Program-made: the position numbers and the translations under genes
Assembly (NCBI RefSeq): GCF_024612015.1
Contig: NZ_CP102512.1
Span: forward strand, 7,688,001 to 7,752,000
Length of the DNA stretch: 64,000 bases
From: Streptomyces sp. CA-210063
Lineage (GTDB): Bacteria > Actinomycetota > Actinomycetes > Streptomycetales > Streptomycetaceae
Direction: 5' to 3'
Shown here: positions 41,469-49,449 of the stretch, one piece after another
How positions within the stretch are numbered: the first letter of the stretch is position 1
Layout of the letters: each line of letters begins with the position of its first letter
The notes under the pieces: generated by a model
The model's input: the letters and a program-made list of their open reading frames with translations, nothing else
Databases searched by the model: none
What the model was told of the DNA's origin: nothing

Positions 41469-42398
41469 TCACCGCCGCATGGCCGGCCCACCGGTCCCAG
41501 CCGCAGCCGGCCTGAGCCACCCCCGCCCCGACGCCCCGCGAGGCCGGGTCAGGGCCACGCCCGTCAGGACCACGACCATCCCCGCGATCACCCGGAGCCC
41601 GACCCGTTCGTCGAGGAACAGCGCGCCCAGCGCGACCGACACCACCGGCAGCAGATAGCCCACCGTCGCCGCGCTCGTCGCCCCCTCGTCCGCGATCAGC
41701 CGGTAGTTGAGGTAGAAGGTCACGCCGGTACCGAAGATCCCCAGGACGGTCACCGCGACGACGGCGGTCATGTCCACCCCGGCCCCGCCGGAGCCCCCGG
41801 CGGGCAGCGCGAGGGCCGTCCAGCCCGTCGCCGCGAGGAGCTGCGCGGCGGAGACCGCCAGCGGGGCGTCCCGACCGGTCAGATGGCGGCCCATGTACGC
41901 GAAGGCCACCGCATAGCTGACCGCCGCCCCCAGCAGGATGAGCGCGCCCCCGGTCACCAGCCCCGCCCGCTGCCAGGGCGCGAAGATCAGCAGCACCCCG
42001 GCGAAGCCGGACAGGAGGCCGGCGAGGCGGGCGGGGGAGAGGGGCCGGTCCGTGCCGATGAGGAGGCCGAGGAGCAGAGACCACAGCGGTGTCGTGGCGT
42101 TGAGGACACCCGCCGTGCCCGAGTCGACCGTCTGCTCGCCGATGCTGAAGAGAGCGAACGGCAGGGCGTTGCAGAAGAAGGCCGCCACCAGCAGATGGGC
42201 CCACGTCCGCCGGTCGCGCGGCAGGCGCTGACGCGCGGCGAGGGCCAGCACCAGCAGCACCCCGGCACCCAGCGCGCACCGTACGACCGTGATCTGGAGC
42301 GGGGACAGGCCGTGATTGAGGGCGAGCTTGATCCAGAGGAAGCCGGAACCCCAGAGAAGGGCGAGCAGGGCCATACGGAGCGTGGACGCGAGAGGCAT
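41469..42398 (-). CDS. EamA/DMT-family exporter
   Basis: This 309-residue protein has ten hydrophobic helices arranged as two EamA repeats. The first starts LRMALLALLWGSGFLWIKLA and includes PLQITVVRCALGAGVLLVLA; the second includes SYAVAFAYMGRHLTG and FLDERVGLRVIAGMVVVLTG. Such permeases export amino acids, nucleobases or drugs. The divergent LysR-type gene, 72 bp away, is its likely regulator. The C-terminal 20 residues are a polar Arg-rich tail. Confidence 0.9.
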   Translation of the reverse strand: MPLASTLRMALLALLWGSGFLWIKLALNHGLSPLQITVVRCALGAGVLLVLALAARQRLPRDRRTWAHLLVAAFFCNALPFALFSIGEQTVDSGTAGVLNATTPLWSLLLGLLIGTDRPLSPARLAGLLSGFAGVLLIFAPWQRAGLVTGGALILLGAAVSYAVAFAYMGRHLTGRDAPLAVSAAQLLAATGWTALALPAGGSGGAGVDMTAVVAVTVLGIFGTGVTFYLNYRLIADEGATSAATVGYLLPVVSVALGALFLDERVGLRVIAGMVVVLTGVALTRPRGASGRGWLRPAAAGTGGPAMRR

Positions 42399-42470
42399 GG
42401 CTCAACCGTCGTGCACCAGCACAGGTAAGGACAAGCGAAGAATCACACACATACCTTTAAGCTGTACTAC

Positions 42471-43403
42471 ATGCTTGATGTGCGACGAATGCAGGTGCTC
42501 AGGACCGTCGTGACCAGCGGCTCCGTGACGGCGGCCGCGACCACCCTCGGCTACACCCCCTCCGCGATCAGCCAGCAGATCGCGGCACTGGAGAAGGAGG
42601 CCGGGATCGCACTGCTGGAGCGGGTCGGGCGCGGGGTCCGGCCCACGGCCGCCGGGCTGCTGCTCACCGAGTACGCCGACACGATCGGCCGGCAGGTCGC
42701 CGAGGCGGAGACCGCGCTGGCCGATCTGCGGACGGGACGGACAGGGCGGCTCGCCGTCCGGTACTTCGCCACGGCCGGCGCCCCACTGGTCGCCCCCGCC
42801 GTCGCCCGGCTGCGCGCCGAGCACCCCGGTGTCCAGGTCGAGCTGAAGCTCATCGACCCCGACGACCCGCTCCCGGCCGTGAAGGAGGGACGGGCCGACC
42901 TCGCACTCGTCGTACGGCCGCGCGGGGCAGACCCTGACGGCGTACGGCTGCTGCACCTGCTCGACGACACCTACTTCGCCGTACTGCCCGCCGCGCACCC
43001 CCTCGCCGACCGGGCCGCCCTCGAACTGGCCGACCTCGCCGACGAGCCCTGGGTCGGCAGCGAATGGCCCGGCCCCTGCCTGGACGCCCAGCTGGAGGCG
43101 TGTGCCGAGGCCGGTTTCAGGCCCCGGTTCGTGGTGGAGAGCGAGGACTACATCACCGCGCAGGGTTTCGTCGCCGCCGGCCTGGGTGTCGCCCTCGTCC
43201 CCCGGCTCGGCCTGGGCAGCCGCCACCCGGACGTCGCCGTACGCCGACTCACAGCACCGGAACCCCAGCGCTCCATCCACGCGGCCGTACGGGAGACGGC
43301 TCCGCCGCAACCCGCCCTCAGGACCTTCGTACGGGCGCTCCGGGACGCCGCCGAAGCCTCGGGCCCGCAGCAAGCGACCCCCGGCTGCGGCTCTATGTCT
43401 TGA
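42471..43403 (+). CDS. LysR-family transcriptional regulator
   Basis: This 310-residue protein has an N-terminal HTH MLDVRRMQVLRTVVTSGSVT and AAATTLGYTPSAISQQIAAL. It is followed by a periplasmic-binding-protein-like effector domain with GRLAVRYFATAGAPLVAPAV, GRADLALVVRP and YITAQGFVAAGLGVALVPRL. It is divergently transcribed from the EamA exporter gene, the classic arrangement for LysR control. Its last codons and stop lie in a 15-bp tandem duplication that also forms the end of the convergent PAP2 gene, so the two genes overlap by 11 bp at their 3' ends. Confidence 0.92.
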   Translation: MLDVRRMQVLRTVVTSGSVTAAATTLGYTPSAISQQIAALEKEAGIALLERVGRGVRPTAAGLLLTEYADTIGRQVAEAETALADLRTGRTGRLAVRYFATAGAPLVAPAVARLRAEHPGVQVELKLIDPDDPLPAVKEGRADLALVVRPRGADPDGVRLLHLLDDTYFAVLPAAHPLADRAALELADLADEPWVGSEWPGPCLDAQLEACAEAGFRPRFVVESEDYITAQGFVAAGLGVALVPRLGLGSRHPDVAVRRLTAPEPQRSIHAAVRETAPPQPALRTFVRALRDAAEASGPQQATPGCGSMS

Positions 43404-44271
43404 CCGGTGATGTCTTGACCGGTGCCAACTCCGGCACCCCACCGCTCCCCGCCACATACCGAGGCAGCGCGTACGGCAACGCGCCGTACCAGACCCAGGT
43501 CACTCCGAAGCCGAACGCGAGGCAGAGCATCCCGCCCACCGCGTCCAGCCAGAAGTGGTTGGCCGTCGCGACGATGACGACGAGCGTCAGCGTGGGGTAG
43601 AGCAGTCCCAGCACCCGCACCCACGGCACCGACGCCAGCGCGAAGATCGTCAACCCGCACCACAGCGACCAGCCGATGTGCATGGACGGCATGGCCGCGT
43701 ACTGGTTCGACATGTTCTTCAGGTCGCCGGAGGCCATGGAGCCCCAGGTCTGGTGGACGACGACCGTGTCGACGAAGGTCTCGCTCGTCATCAGGCGGGG
43801 CGGGGCCAGCGGGTAGAAGTAGTAGCCGACCAGGGCGACCGCCGTTGTGGCGAAGAGCACCAGGCGCGTCGCCGCGTAACGGCCGGGATGACTACGGTAG
43901 AGCCACACGAGGACACTGAGCGTGACGATGAAGTGCAGTGTCGCGTAGTAGTAGTTCATGCCGACGATCAGCCATGTCACCGAGTTCACCGCGTGGTTGA
44001 CGGTGTCCTCGACCGCGATCCCGAGGTGGTGCTCCACCTTCCAGATCCAGTCGGCGTTGCTGAGCGCCTGGGCCTTCTGCTCGGGGACCGCGTTGCGGAT
44101 CAGCGAGTATGTCCAGTAACTCACCGCGATCAGCAGGATCTCGAACCAGAAACGTGGGCGACGCGGAGCCCTCAGCCGGTGCAGGAACACCTGCCCCTGC
44201 GCGCCCATGACGGGCCGCGGAGCGGCCTGCTCCCGGCCTTCCTCCAGTGTCGTCACGGTCGAGTCACCCAT
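43393..44271 (-). CDS. PAP2-family membrane phosphatase
   Basis: This 292-residue protein has a cytoplasmic tail of about 45 residues and six hydrophobic helices. The acid phosphatase motifs are partly visible: PSMHIGWSLWCG in the second half is the motif-2 PSxH, and ATANHFWLDAVGGMLCLAFG is motif 3 with its His and Asp. Motif 1 (KxxxxxxRP) is replaced by the GYYFYPLAPPRLMTSETFVD segment of the inositolphosphotransferase/AUR1-like branch. It may therefore act on lipid-linked phosphates or as a lipid phosphotransferase. The C-terminus SPVKTSPVKT comes from a tandem duplication. Confidence 0.85.
   Translation of the reverse strand: MGDSTVTTLEEGREQAAPRPVMGAQGQVFLHRLRAPRRPRFWFEILLIAVSYWTYSLIRNAVPEQKAQALSNADWIWKVEHHLGIAVEDTVNHAVNSVTWLIVGMNYYYATLHFIVTLSVLVWLYRSHPGRYAATRLVLFATTAVALVGYYFYPLAPPRLMTSETFVDTVVVHQTWGSMASGDLKNMSNQYAAMPSMHIGWSLWCGLTIFALASVPWVRVLGLLYPTLTLVVIVATANHFWLDAVGGMLCLAFGFGVTWVWYGALPYALPRYVAGSGGVPELAPVKTSPVKT
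43395..43424. repeat. Exact 15-bp tandem duplication at the lysR/PAP2 junction
   Basis: ATGTCTTGACCGGTG occurs twice in immediate succession. The first copy contains the TGA stop codon of the LysR gene; on the other strand the copies code SPVKT twice at the end of the PAP2 protein. Confidence 0.95.
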
Positions 44272-44403
44272 GGGCACAGAGTCTGCCAGATAAGCCGTTC
44301 CCCACCGATCATCCTCTGGTCGGGTTCACTGCGCACGTTCTTCGGGGTACCGCGGGGGGTCGTCTCCTACGCACGTATGGCATCGGCCTCCGCTTTCTCC
44401 CTC

Positions 44404-45438
44404 TCAGGTACGACTCCGGTCCCCAGGAGCCGAAGCGGTCGAACCCCGCACCACCAGCTCCGGCATGAACACGAACTCACTGTGCGGCGCCGGTGTCCCG
44501 CCGATCTCCTCCAGCAACGTACGCACCGCCGCCTGACCCATGGCCGGGACGGGCTTGCGGACCGTCGTCAGCGGGGGATCGGTGAAGGCGATCAAGGGGG
44601 AGTCGTCGAAGCCGACCACCGAGACGTCCCGCGGCACCTCAAGGCCCCGCTGCCGGGCCGCCCGGATCGCGCCGAGTGCCATCATGTCGCTCGCGCACAC
44701 CACCGCCGTACAGTCCCGGTCGATGAGCGCCATGGCCGCCGCCTGGCCGCCCTCCAGGGTGTACAGGGAGTGCTGGACGAGATCGGACTCGACGTCCGCG
44801 GCGTTCAGGCCCAGCTGGTCCCGCATCGTGCGGACGAAGCCCTCGATCTTGCGCTGGACCGGGACGAAGCGCTTGGGGCCCAGGGCCAGACCTATCCTCG
44901 TGTGCCCCAGCGACACCAGATGCGTCACCGCGAGGGCCATCGCCGCGCGGTCGTCCGGGGAGATGAAGGGGGCCTGGACCTTCGGCGAGAAGCCGTCGAC
45001 GAGGACGAACGGCACGCCCTGGGCGCGCAGTTGCTCGTAACGCTGCATGTCGGCGGAGGTGTCGGCGTGCAGACCGGAGACGAAGATGATGCCGGCGACC
45101 CCGCGGTCGACGAGCATCTCGGTCAGCTCGTCCTCGGTGGATCCCCCGGGGGTCTGCGTGGCGAGGACCGGGGTGTAGCCCTGCCGGGTCAGCGCCTGGC
45201 CGATGACCTGGGCCAGGGCCGGGAATATGGGGTTCTCCAGCTCCGGGGTTATCAGGCCCACCAGGCCCGCGCTGCGCTGACGCAGCCGTACGGGCCGCTC
45301 GTAGCCCAGGACGTCGAGGGCGGCCAGAACGGACTGGCGAGTGGTGGCGGCGACGCCCGGCTTCCCGTTCAGGACGCGGCTGACAGTCGCCTCGCTGACC
45401 CCCGCCTGGGCTGCGATGTCGGCAAGCCGTGTGGTCAC
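44404..45438 (-). CDS. malR: LacI-family maltose/maltodextrin repressor
   Basis: This 344-residue protein starts at a GTG that reads VTTRLADIAAQAGVSEATVS, putting the LacI-type HTH at the very N-terminus, as in S. coelicolor MalR (Reg1). An ATG 31 codons upstream (45531) with GAGGGA gives a low-complexity extension and is the alternative start. The hinge RVLNGKPGVAATTRQSVLAA is standard. The effector domain contains ENPIFPALAQVIGQALTRQG, STEDELTEMLVDRGVAGIIF and VSVVGFDDSPLIAFTDPPLT. It is divergent from malEFG and should repress malEFG and the amylase genes until maltodextrin binds. Confidence 0.93.
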   Translation of the reverse strand: MTTRLADIAAQAGVSEATVSRVLNGKPGVAATTRQSVLAALDVLGYERPVRLRQRSAGLVGLITPELENPIFPALAQVIGQALTRQGYTPVLATQTPGGSTEDELTEMLVDRGVAGIIFVSGLHADTSADMQRYEQLRAQGVPFVLVDGFSPKVQAPFISPDDRAAMALAVTHLVSLGHTRIGLALGPKRFVPVQRKIEGFVRTMRDQLGLNAADVESDLVQHSLYTLEGGQAAAMALIDRDCTAVVCASDMMALGAIRAARQRGLEVPRDVSVVGFDDSPLIAFTDPPLTTVRKPVPAMGQAAVRTLLEEIGGTPAPHSEFVFMPELVVRGSTASAPGDRSRT

Positions 45439-45654
45439 AGGACTGGACTGTACCGGCCAGGTGTCCCCTTGCCCACCGGCCCGGCGGCGGGTGCGGGCGG
45501 GGGTGCGGCCCGCTGCGGGCTGCTGCGTCATCGCGGTCCCTCGTGATTCTGGTCGGTGTCCGTGGGGGCGCCCCTGCGCGGAAAGCGGAAACGGCTGGCT
45601 TCCGCGATCTGTAAGGCACTGACGGAGTGATGATTGCCGTACGCGTACCTCGTG

Positions 45655-45676
45655 GCAAGAGCTTGCAGAGTCTTTC
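45655..45676. promoter_or_regulatory. MalR-operator-like site A (malR/malE region)
   Basis: GCAAG and CTTGC flank AG in GCAAGAGCTTGCAGAGTCTTTC, giving a small palindrome followed by GAGTCTTTC. It lies between the divergent malR and malE. The CTTGC plus CTTTC arrangement recurs at site B and before both starch enzyme genes. Confidence 0.65.
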
Positions 45677-45764
45677 ATGGCCGCCCCCAAGCTCGCTGAG
45701 CGGCCTGGATGCGGGGTTTCAGGGTGGTCGAGAGCAGGTCACGACGGAGTAACCCTCACCGGTT

Positions 45765-45792
45765 CTTGCATTTTTTTGCAGCAAGGTCTTTC
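45765..45792. promoter_or_regulatory. MalR-operator-like site B and malE promoter
   Basis: CTTGCA, a T-run, TTGCAGCAAGG and TCTTTC follow one another. TTGCAG at 45776 and TTACAT at 45800 form a plausible -35/-10 pair with 18 bp spacing, so a bound repressor would cover the promoter. The rest of the 478-bp malR-malE gap shows no gene. Confidence 0.65.
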
Positions 45793-45916
45793 GTACGGCT
45801 TACATCGCTGTTACGTTCGGCGACGCCCGGCGGCGGCAACGGCGCGGTCGGCAACTCGGCAGGGGCGGCAGACGGGGCCCTCCCAGCACACGGGCTTTCA
45901 CCCTCAAGGAGATCTC

Positions 45917-47188
45917 ATGCGGCGTGGCATAGCGGCCACCGCGTTGGTGGCGTCGATCGCCCTCACGGCGACGGCCTGCGGCGGAAGCGACAGCGGCGAC
46001 TCGGCCGACGGTCCGGTCACCATCACCTGGTGGGACACCTCCAACGCCACCAATGAGGCACCGACGTACAAGGCCTTGGTCGAGGAGTTCGAGGCGGCCA
46101 ACAAGGACATCAAGGTCAAGTACGTCAACGTGCCCTTCGACCAGGCGCAGAACAAGTTCGACACCGCCGCCGGCGCCAGCGGGGCTCCGGACATCCTGCG
46201 CTCCGAGGTCGGCTGGACGCCCGCCTTCGCCAAGAAGGGCTTCTTCCTGCCGCTGGACGGCACCGAGGCCCTCGCGGACCAGGACACGTTCCAGCCCAGC
46301 CTGATCAAGCAGGCCCAGTACGACGGCAAGACCTACGGCGTCCCGTTCGTCACCGACACGCTCGCGCTGGTCTACAACAAGGATCTCTTCGAGAAGGCCG
46401 GCATCACCGAGGCCCCGAAGACCTGGGACGACCTGAAGAAGGCCGCCGCCACCATCAAGGACAAGACGGGTGCCGACGGCTACTGGGGCTCCACCCAGGC
46501 CTACTACGCCCAGTCGTTCCTGTACGGCGACGGCACCGACACCGTCGACGTCGCCGCCAAGAAGATCACGGTCAACTCCGCCGAGGCGAAGAAGGCGTAC
46601 GGCACCTGGCTGGACCTCTTCGACGGCAAGGGCCTGCACAAGGCCGACACCACCGCCGACGCCTACGCCCACATCCAGGACGCCTTCGTCAACGGCAAGG
46701 TCGCCTCGATCATCCAGGGCCCGTGGGAGATCACGAACTTCTACAAGGGCAAGGCGTTCAAGGACAAGGCCAACCTCGGCATCGCCACGGTCCCGGCCGG
46801 TACCTCCGGCAAGGCGGGCGCCCCGACCGGCGGCCACAACCTCTCCGTCTACGCCGGCTCGGACAAGGCGCACCAGGAGGCGTCGCTGAAGTTCATCAAC
46901 TTCATGACCTCGGCGAAGTCCCAGGAGACCATCGCCCTGAAGAACTCCACGCTGCCGACCCGCGACGACGCCTACACCGCCGAGGTCAAGGCCGACCCGG
47001 GCATCGCCGGCTACCAGACGGTCCTGGCCGCCGCCCAGCCGCGCCCCGAGCTGCCCGAGTACAGCTCCCTGTGGGGCCCGCTCGACACCGAGCTGCTCGC
47101 GATCGCCGGCGGCAAGGAGTCCCTCGACAAGGGCCTGAGCAACGCGGAGACCGCGATCGCCAAGCTGGTCCCGGACTACAGCAAGTGA
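45917..47188 (+). CDS. malE: Maltose/maltodextrin-binding lipoprotein
   Basis: This 423-residue extracellular solute-binding protein has a signal peptide ending in LTATAC with lipid-modified Cys21. The mature part, TITWWDTSNATNEAPTYKAL, ASGAPDILRSEVGWTPAFAK, QYDGKTYGVPFVTDTLALVY and GPWEITNFYKG, follows the family-1 sugar-binding fold. It delivers maltose or maltodextrins to MalFG. The ATG has AAGGAGATCTC upstream. It is the first gene of malEFG, separated from malF by a stable hairpin that probably raises its mRNA level. Confidence 0.94.
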   Translation: MRRGIAATALVASIALTATACGGSDSGDSADGPVTITWWDTSNATNEAPTYKALVEEFEAANKDIKVKYVNVPFDQAQNKFDTAAGASGAPDILRSEVGWTPAFAKKGFFLPLDGTEALADQDTFQPSLIKQAQYDGKTYGVPFVTDTLALVYNKDLFEKAGITEAPKTWDDLKKAAATIKDKTGADGYWGSTQAYYAQSFLYGDGTDTVDVAAKKITVNSAEAKKAYGTWLDLFDGKGLHKADTTADAYAHIQDAFVNGKVASIIQGPWEITNFYKGKAFKDKANLGIATVPAGTSGKAGAPTGGHNLSVYAGSDKAHQEASLKFINFMTSAKSQETIALKNSTLPTRDDAYTAEVKADPGIAGYQTVLAAAQPRPELPEYSSLWGPLDTELLAIAGGKESLDKGLSNAETAIAKLVPDYSK

Positions 47189-47198
47189 CCCCGCGTGG

Positions 47199-47237
47199 CC
47201 GCCGCATCCCCCTGCGTTCGGGGGAGGGATGCGGCGG
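47199..47237 (+). terminator. malE-malF intergenic hairpin (attenuating or stabilising)
   Basis: CCGCCGCATCCC and GGGATGCGGCGG form a perfect 12-bp stem with a 15-base loop directly after malE. Such hairpins give more binding-protein mRNA than permease mRNA. Confidence 0.75.
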
Positions 47238-47300
47238 TCACCGGCCTGTGTCTCCCCGCTCTCCCCGCTGTCCCAGTGATCTTCCAGAAGGTGTCGAACG

Positions 47301-48314
47301 ATGACTGTCGCCATCGACCGAGCGACCGGCAAACGCCGAGGTGAACCGGGTGGGAGCCCGGGCCGCCCGGGCCGGCTGACGCGTCTGAAGCAGTCGTACC
47401 AGCGCTACTGGTACGCGTACGCGATGATCGCCCCGGTGGTCGTCGTGCTCGGCGTCCTGGTGCTGTATCCGCTGGCGCGCGGCTTCTACCTCACCCTCAC
47501 CAACGCCAACAGCCTCAACTCGGCGCGCACGATCGGCGTCAACGAGATCGAGGCGACCTACGAGTTCATCGGCCTCGACAACTACGCCGACATCCTCTGG
47601 GGCCCCACCTCGTACGACCGCTTCTGGTCGCACTTCGTCTGGACGATCGTCTGGACGGCCCTCTGTGTCGCCCTGCACTACGTCATCGGCCTCGGCCTCG
47701 CGCTGCTGCTCAACCAGAAGCTGCGCGGCCGCACCTTCTACCGGCTGATCCTGGTCCTGCCGTGGGCGGTGCCCACCTTCGTCACCGTGTTCGGCTGGCG
47801 GTTCATGCTCGCCGACGGCGGCATCATCAACGCCGGCCTCGAAGCGCTGCACCTGCCGGCCCCGCTGTGGCTGGAGGACACCTTCTGGCAGCGGTTCGCC
47901 GCGATCATGGTCAACACGTGGTGCGGTGTGCCGTTCATGATGGTCTCGCTGCTGGGCGGCCTCCAGTCCATCGACTCCTCTCTCTACGAGGCCGCCGAGA
48001 TGGACGGCGCGAGCGCCTGGCAGCGGTTCCGCTACGTCACCCTGCCGGGCCTGAGGTCCGTCAGCTCCACCGTCGTCCTCCTCGGCGTCATCTGGACGTT
48101 CAACCAGTTCGCCGTCATCTTCCTGCTGTTCGGCGACACCGCGCCCGAGGCGCAGATCCTCGTCACCTGGGCGTACTACCTCGGCTTCGGACAGCAGCCG
48201 CGTGACTTCGCGCAGTCGGCGGCCTACGGCATCCTGCTGCTGGCCATCCTGATCGTCTTCACCTCCGTCTACCGCCGCTGGCTGAACCGCGATGAGCAGC
48301 AGCTCGCGATCTGA
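47301..48314 (+). CDS. malF: Maltodextrin ABC transporter permease
   Basis: This 337-residue inner-membrane protein has six hydrophobic helices. The cytoplasmic EAA loop YEAAEMDGASAWQRFRYVTL contacts the ATPase. The short periplasmic region is like that of Gram-positive MalF, without the large P2 loop of E. coli. The N-terminal tail is Arg/Gly-rich. It pairs with MalG; the ATPase MsiK, shared by several Streptomyces sugar importers, is not encoded here. Confidence 0.94.
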   Translation: MTVAIDRATGKRRGEPGGSPGRPGRLTRLKQSYQRYWYAYAMIAPVVVVLGVLVLYPLARGFYLTLTNANSLNSARTIGVNEIEATYEFIGLDNYADILWGPTSYDRFWSHFVWTIVWTALCVALHYVIGLGLALLLNQKLRGRTFYRLILVLPWAVPTFVTVFGWRFMLADGGIINAGLEALHLPAPLWLEDTFWQRFAAIMVNTWCGVPFMMVSLLGGLQSIDSSLYEAAEMDGASAWQRFRYVTLPGLRSVSSTVVLLGVIWTFNQFAVIFLLFGDTAPEAQILVTWAYYLGFGQQPRDFAQSAAYGILLLAILIVFTSVYRRWLNRDEQQLAI

Positions 48315-48327
48315 GGCAGGAGCCCCC

Positions 48328-49239
48328 ATGAGCACCACGACCGTCAAGACCACGGCTCCTGCGGACCGGCCGGTCGCGCCGGCCACCGTGTCCCGCGGGA
48401 CACGCCGACGCGGCGAGAACAGCCTCGCCGGCTCCCTCGCCGCGCACGCGATCCTCATCGTGGCGAGCCTGGCCGCGCTCTTCCCGATCGCCTGGCTGCT
48501 GTTCCTGTCCCTCGGCCCGGACAAGGACGACTACCTGCATCCCGGGCGCATCTTCGGCAAGATGACGCTCGACAACTACTCGTTCGTCCTGAAGGAGACG
48601 CCGTTCTTCGACTGGCTCGTCAGTACGCTCGTCGTGTCGCTCGGCACCACCGTCATAGGGGTGCTGATCGCCGCGACCACCGGTTACGCGGTCTCGCGCA
48701 TGCGCTTCCCGGGCTACCGCAAGTTCATGTGGGTGCTCCTGGTCACGCAGATGTTCCCGGTGGCCGTCCTGATGGTGCCGATGTACGAGATCCTGTCGGA
48801 GCTGAAGCTCATCGACAGCTACCTCGGACTCATCCTCGTCTACTGCTCGACGGCCGTGCCGTACTGCGCCTGGCTGCTCAAGGGCTACTTCGACACGATC
48901 CCCTTCGAGATCGACGAGGCGGGACGCGTCGACGGGCTGACCCCCTTCGGCACGTTCGCACGGCTGATCCTGCCGCTCGCCAAGCCGGGCCTCGCGGTCG
49001 CCGCGTTCTACAGCTTCATCACCGCGTTCGGGGAGGTCGCCTTCGCCTCGACGTTCATGCTGTCCGACACGAAGTACACCTTCGCGGTCGGCCTGCAGAG
49101 CTTCGTCAGCGAACACGACGCCCAGCGCAACCTGATGGCCGCCACCGCGGTACTGGTCGCGATCCCCGTCTCCGCGTTCTTCTACCTCGTGCAGAAGAAC
49201 CTGGTGACCGGGCTGACGGCGGGCGGTACGAAGGGGTGA
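48328..49239 (+). CDS. malG: Maltodextrin ABC transporter permease
   Basis: This 303-residue protein starts at an ATG with CAGGAG upstream, 13 bp after malF. It has six hydrophobic helices. The EAA loop is FEIDEAGRVDGLTPFGTFAR; AISRMRF-type signature residues are seen in TGYAVSRMRFPGYRKFMWVL. With MalF it forms the import channel. The polar first 35 residues are cytoplasmic. It is followed, after a dispersed repeat, by the alpha-glucosidase gene, probably on the same transcript. Confidence 0.94.
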   Translation: MSTTTVKTTAPADRPVAPATVSRGTRRRGENSLAGSLAAHAILIVASLAALFPIAWLLFLSLGPDKDDYLHPGRIFGKMTLDNYSFVLKETPFFDWLVSTLVVSLGTTVIGVLIAATTGYAVSRMRFPGYRKFMWVLLVTQMFPVAVLMVPMYEILSELKLIDSYLGLILVYCSTAVPYCAWLLKGYFDTIPFEIDEAGRVDGLTPFGTFARLILPLAKPGLAVAAFYSFITAFGEVAFASTFMLSDTKYTFAVGLQSFVSEHDAQRNLMAATAVLVAIPVSAFFYLVQKNLVTGLTAGGTKG

Positions 49240-49297
49240 CGCTCCGCTGGGAGGGCCGCGAGGGGCCGTCGGTCGTCTGCGGTTTCGTCGTGGCTGG

Positions 49298-49319
49298 TCG
49301 CGCAGTTCCCCGCGCCCCT
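49298..49319. repeat. Dispersed Streptomyces repeat between malG and aglA
   Basis: TCGCGCAGTTCCCCGCGCCC followed by CT is the inverse of the core at 14693 and one arm of the 19.5 kb palindrome. GGGGGCGCCC follows, able to pair with part of it. It may act as a partial terminator between malG and aglA. Confidence 0.8.
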
Positions 49320-49449
49320 GAGGGGGCGCCCGAAAACCCGAGGCGGTCGCGGTGGCCATCCGACCCCGCTGTCACCGCGGCCGTCTCGTCATCATCCGCC
49401 GCCGTACACACGTAAGTCCCCCATGACCCCGTTACATATCAAGGACGCC

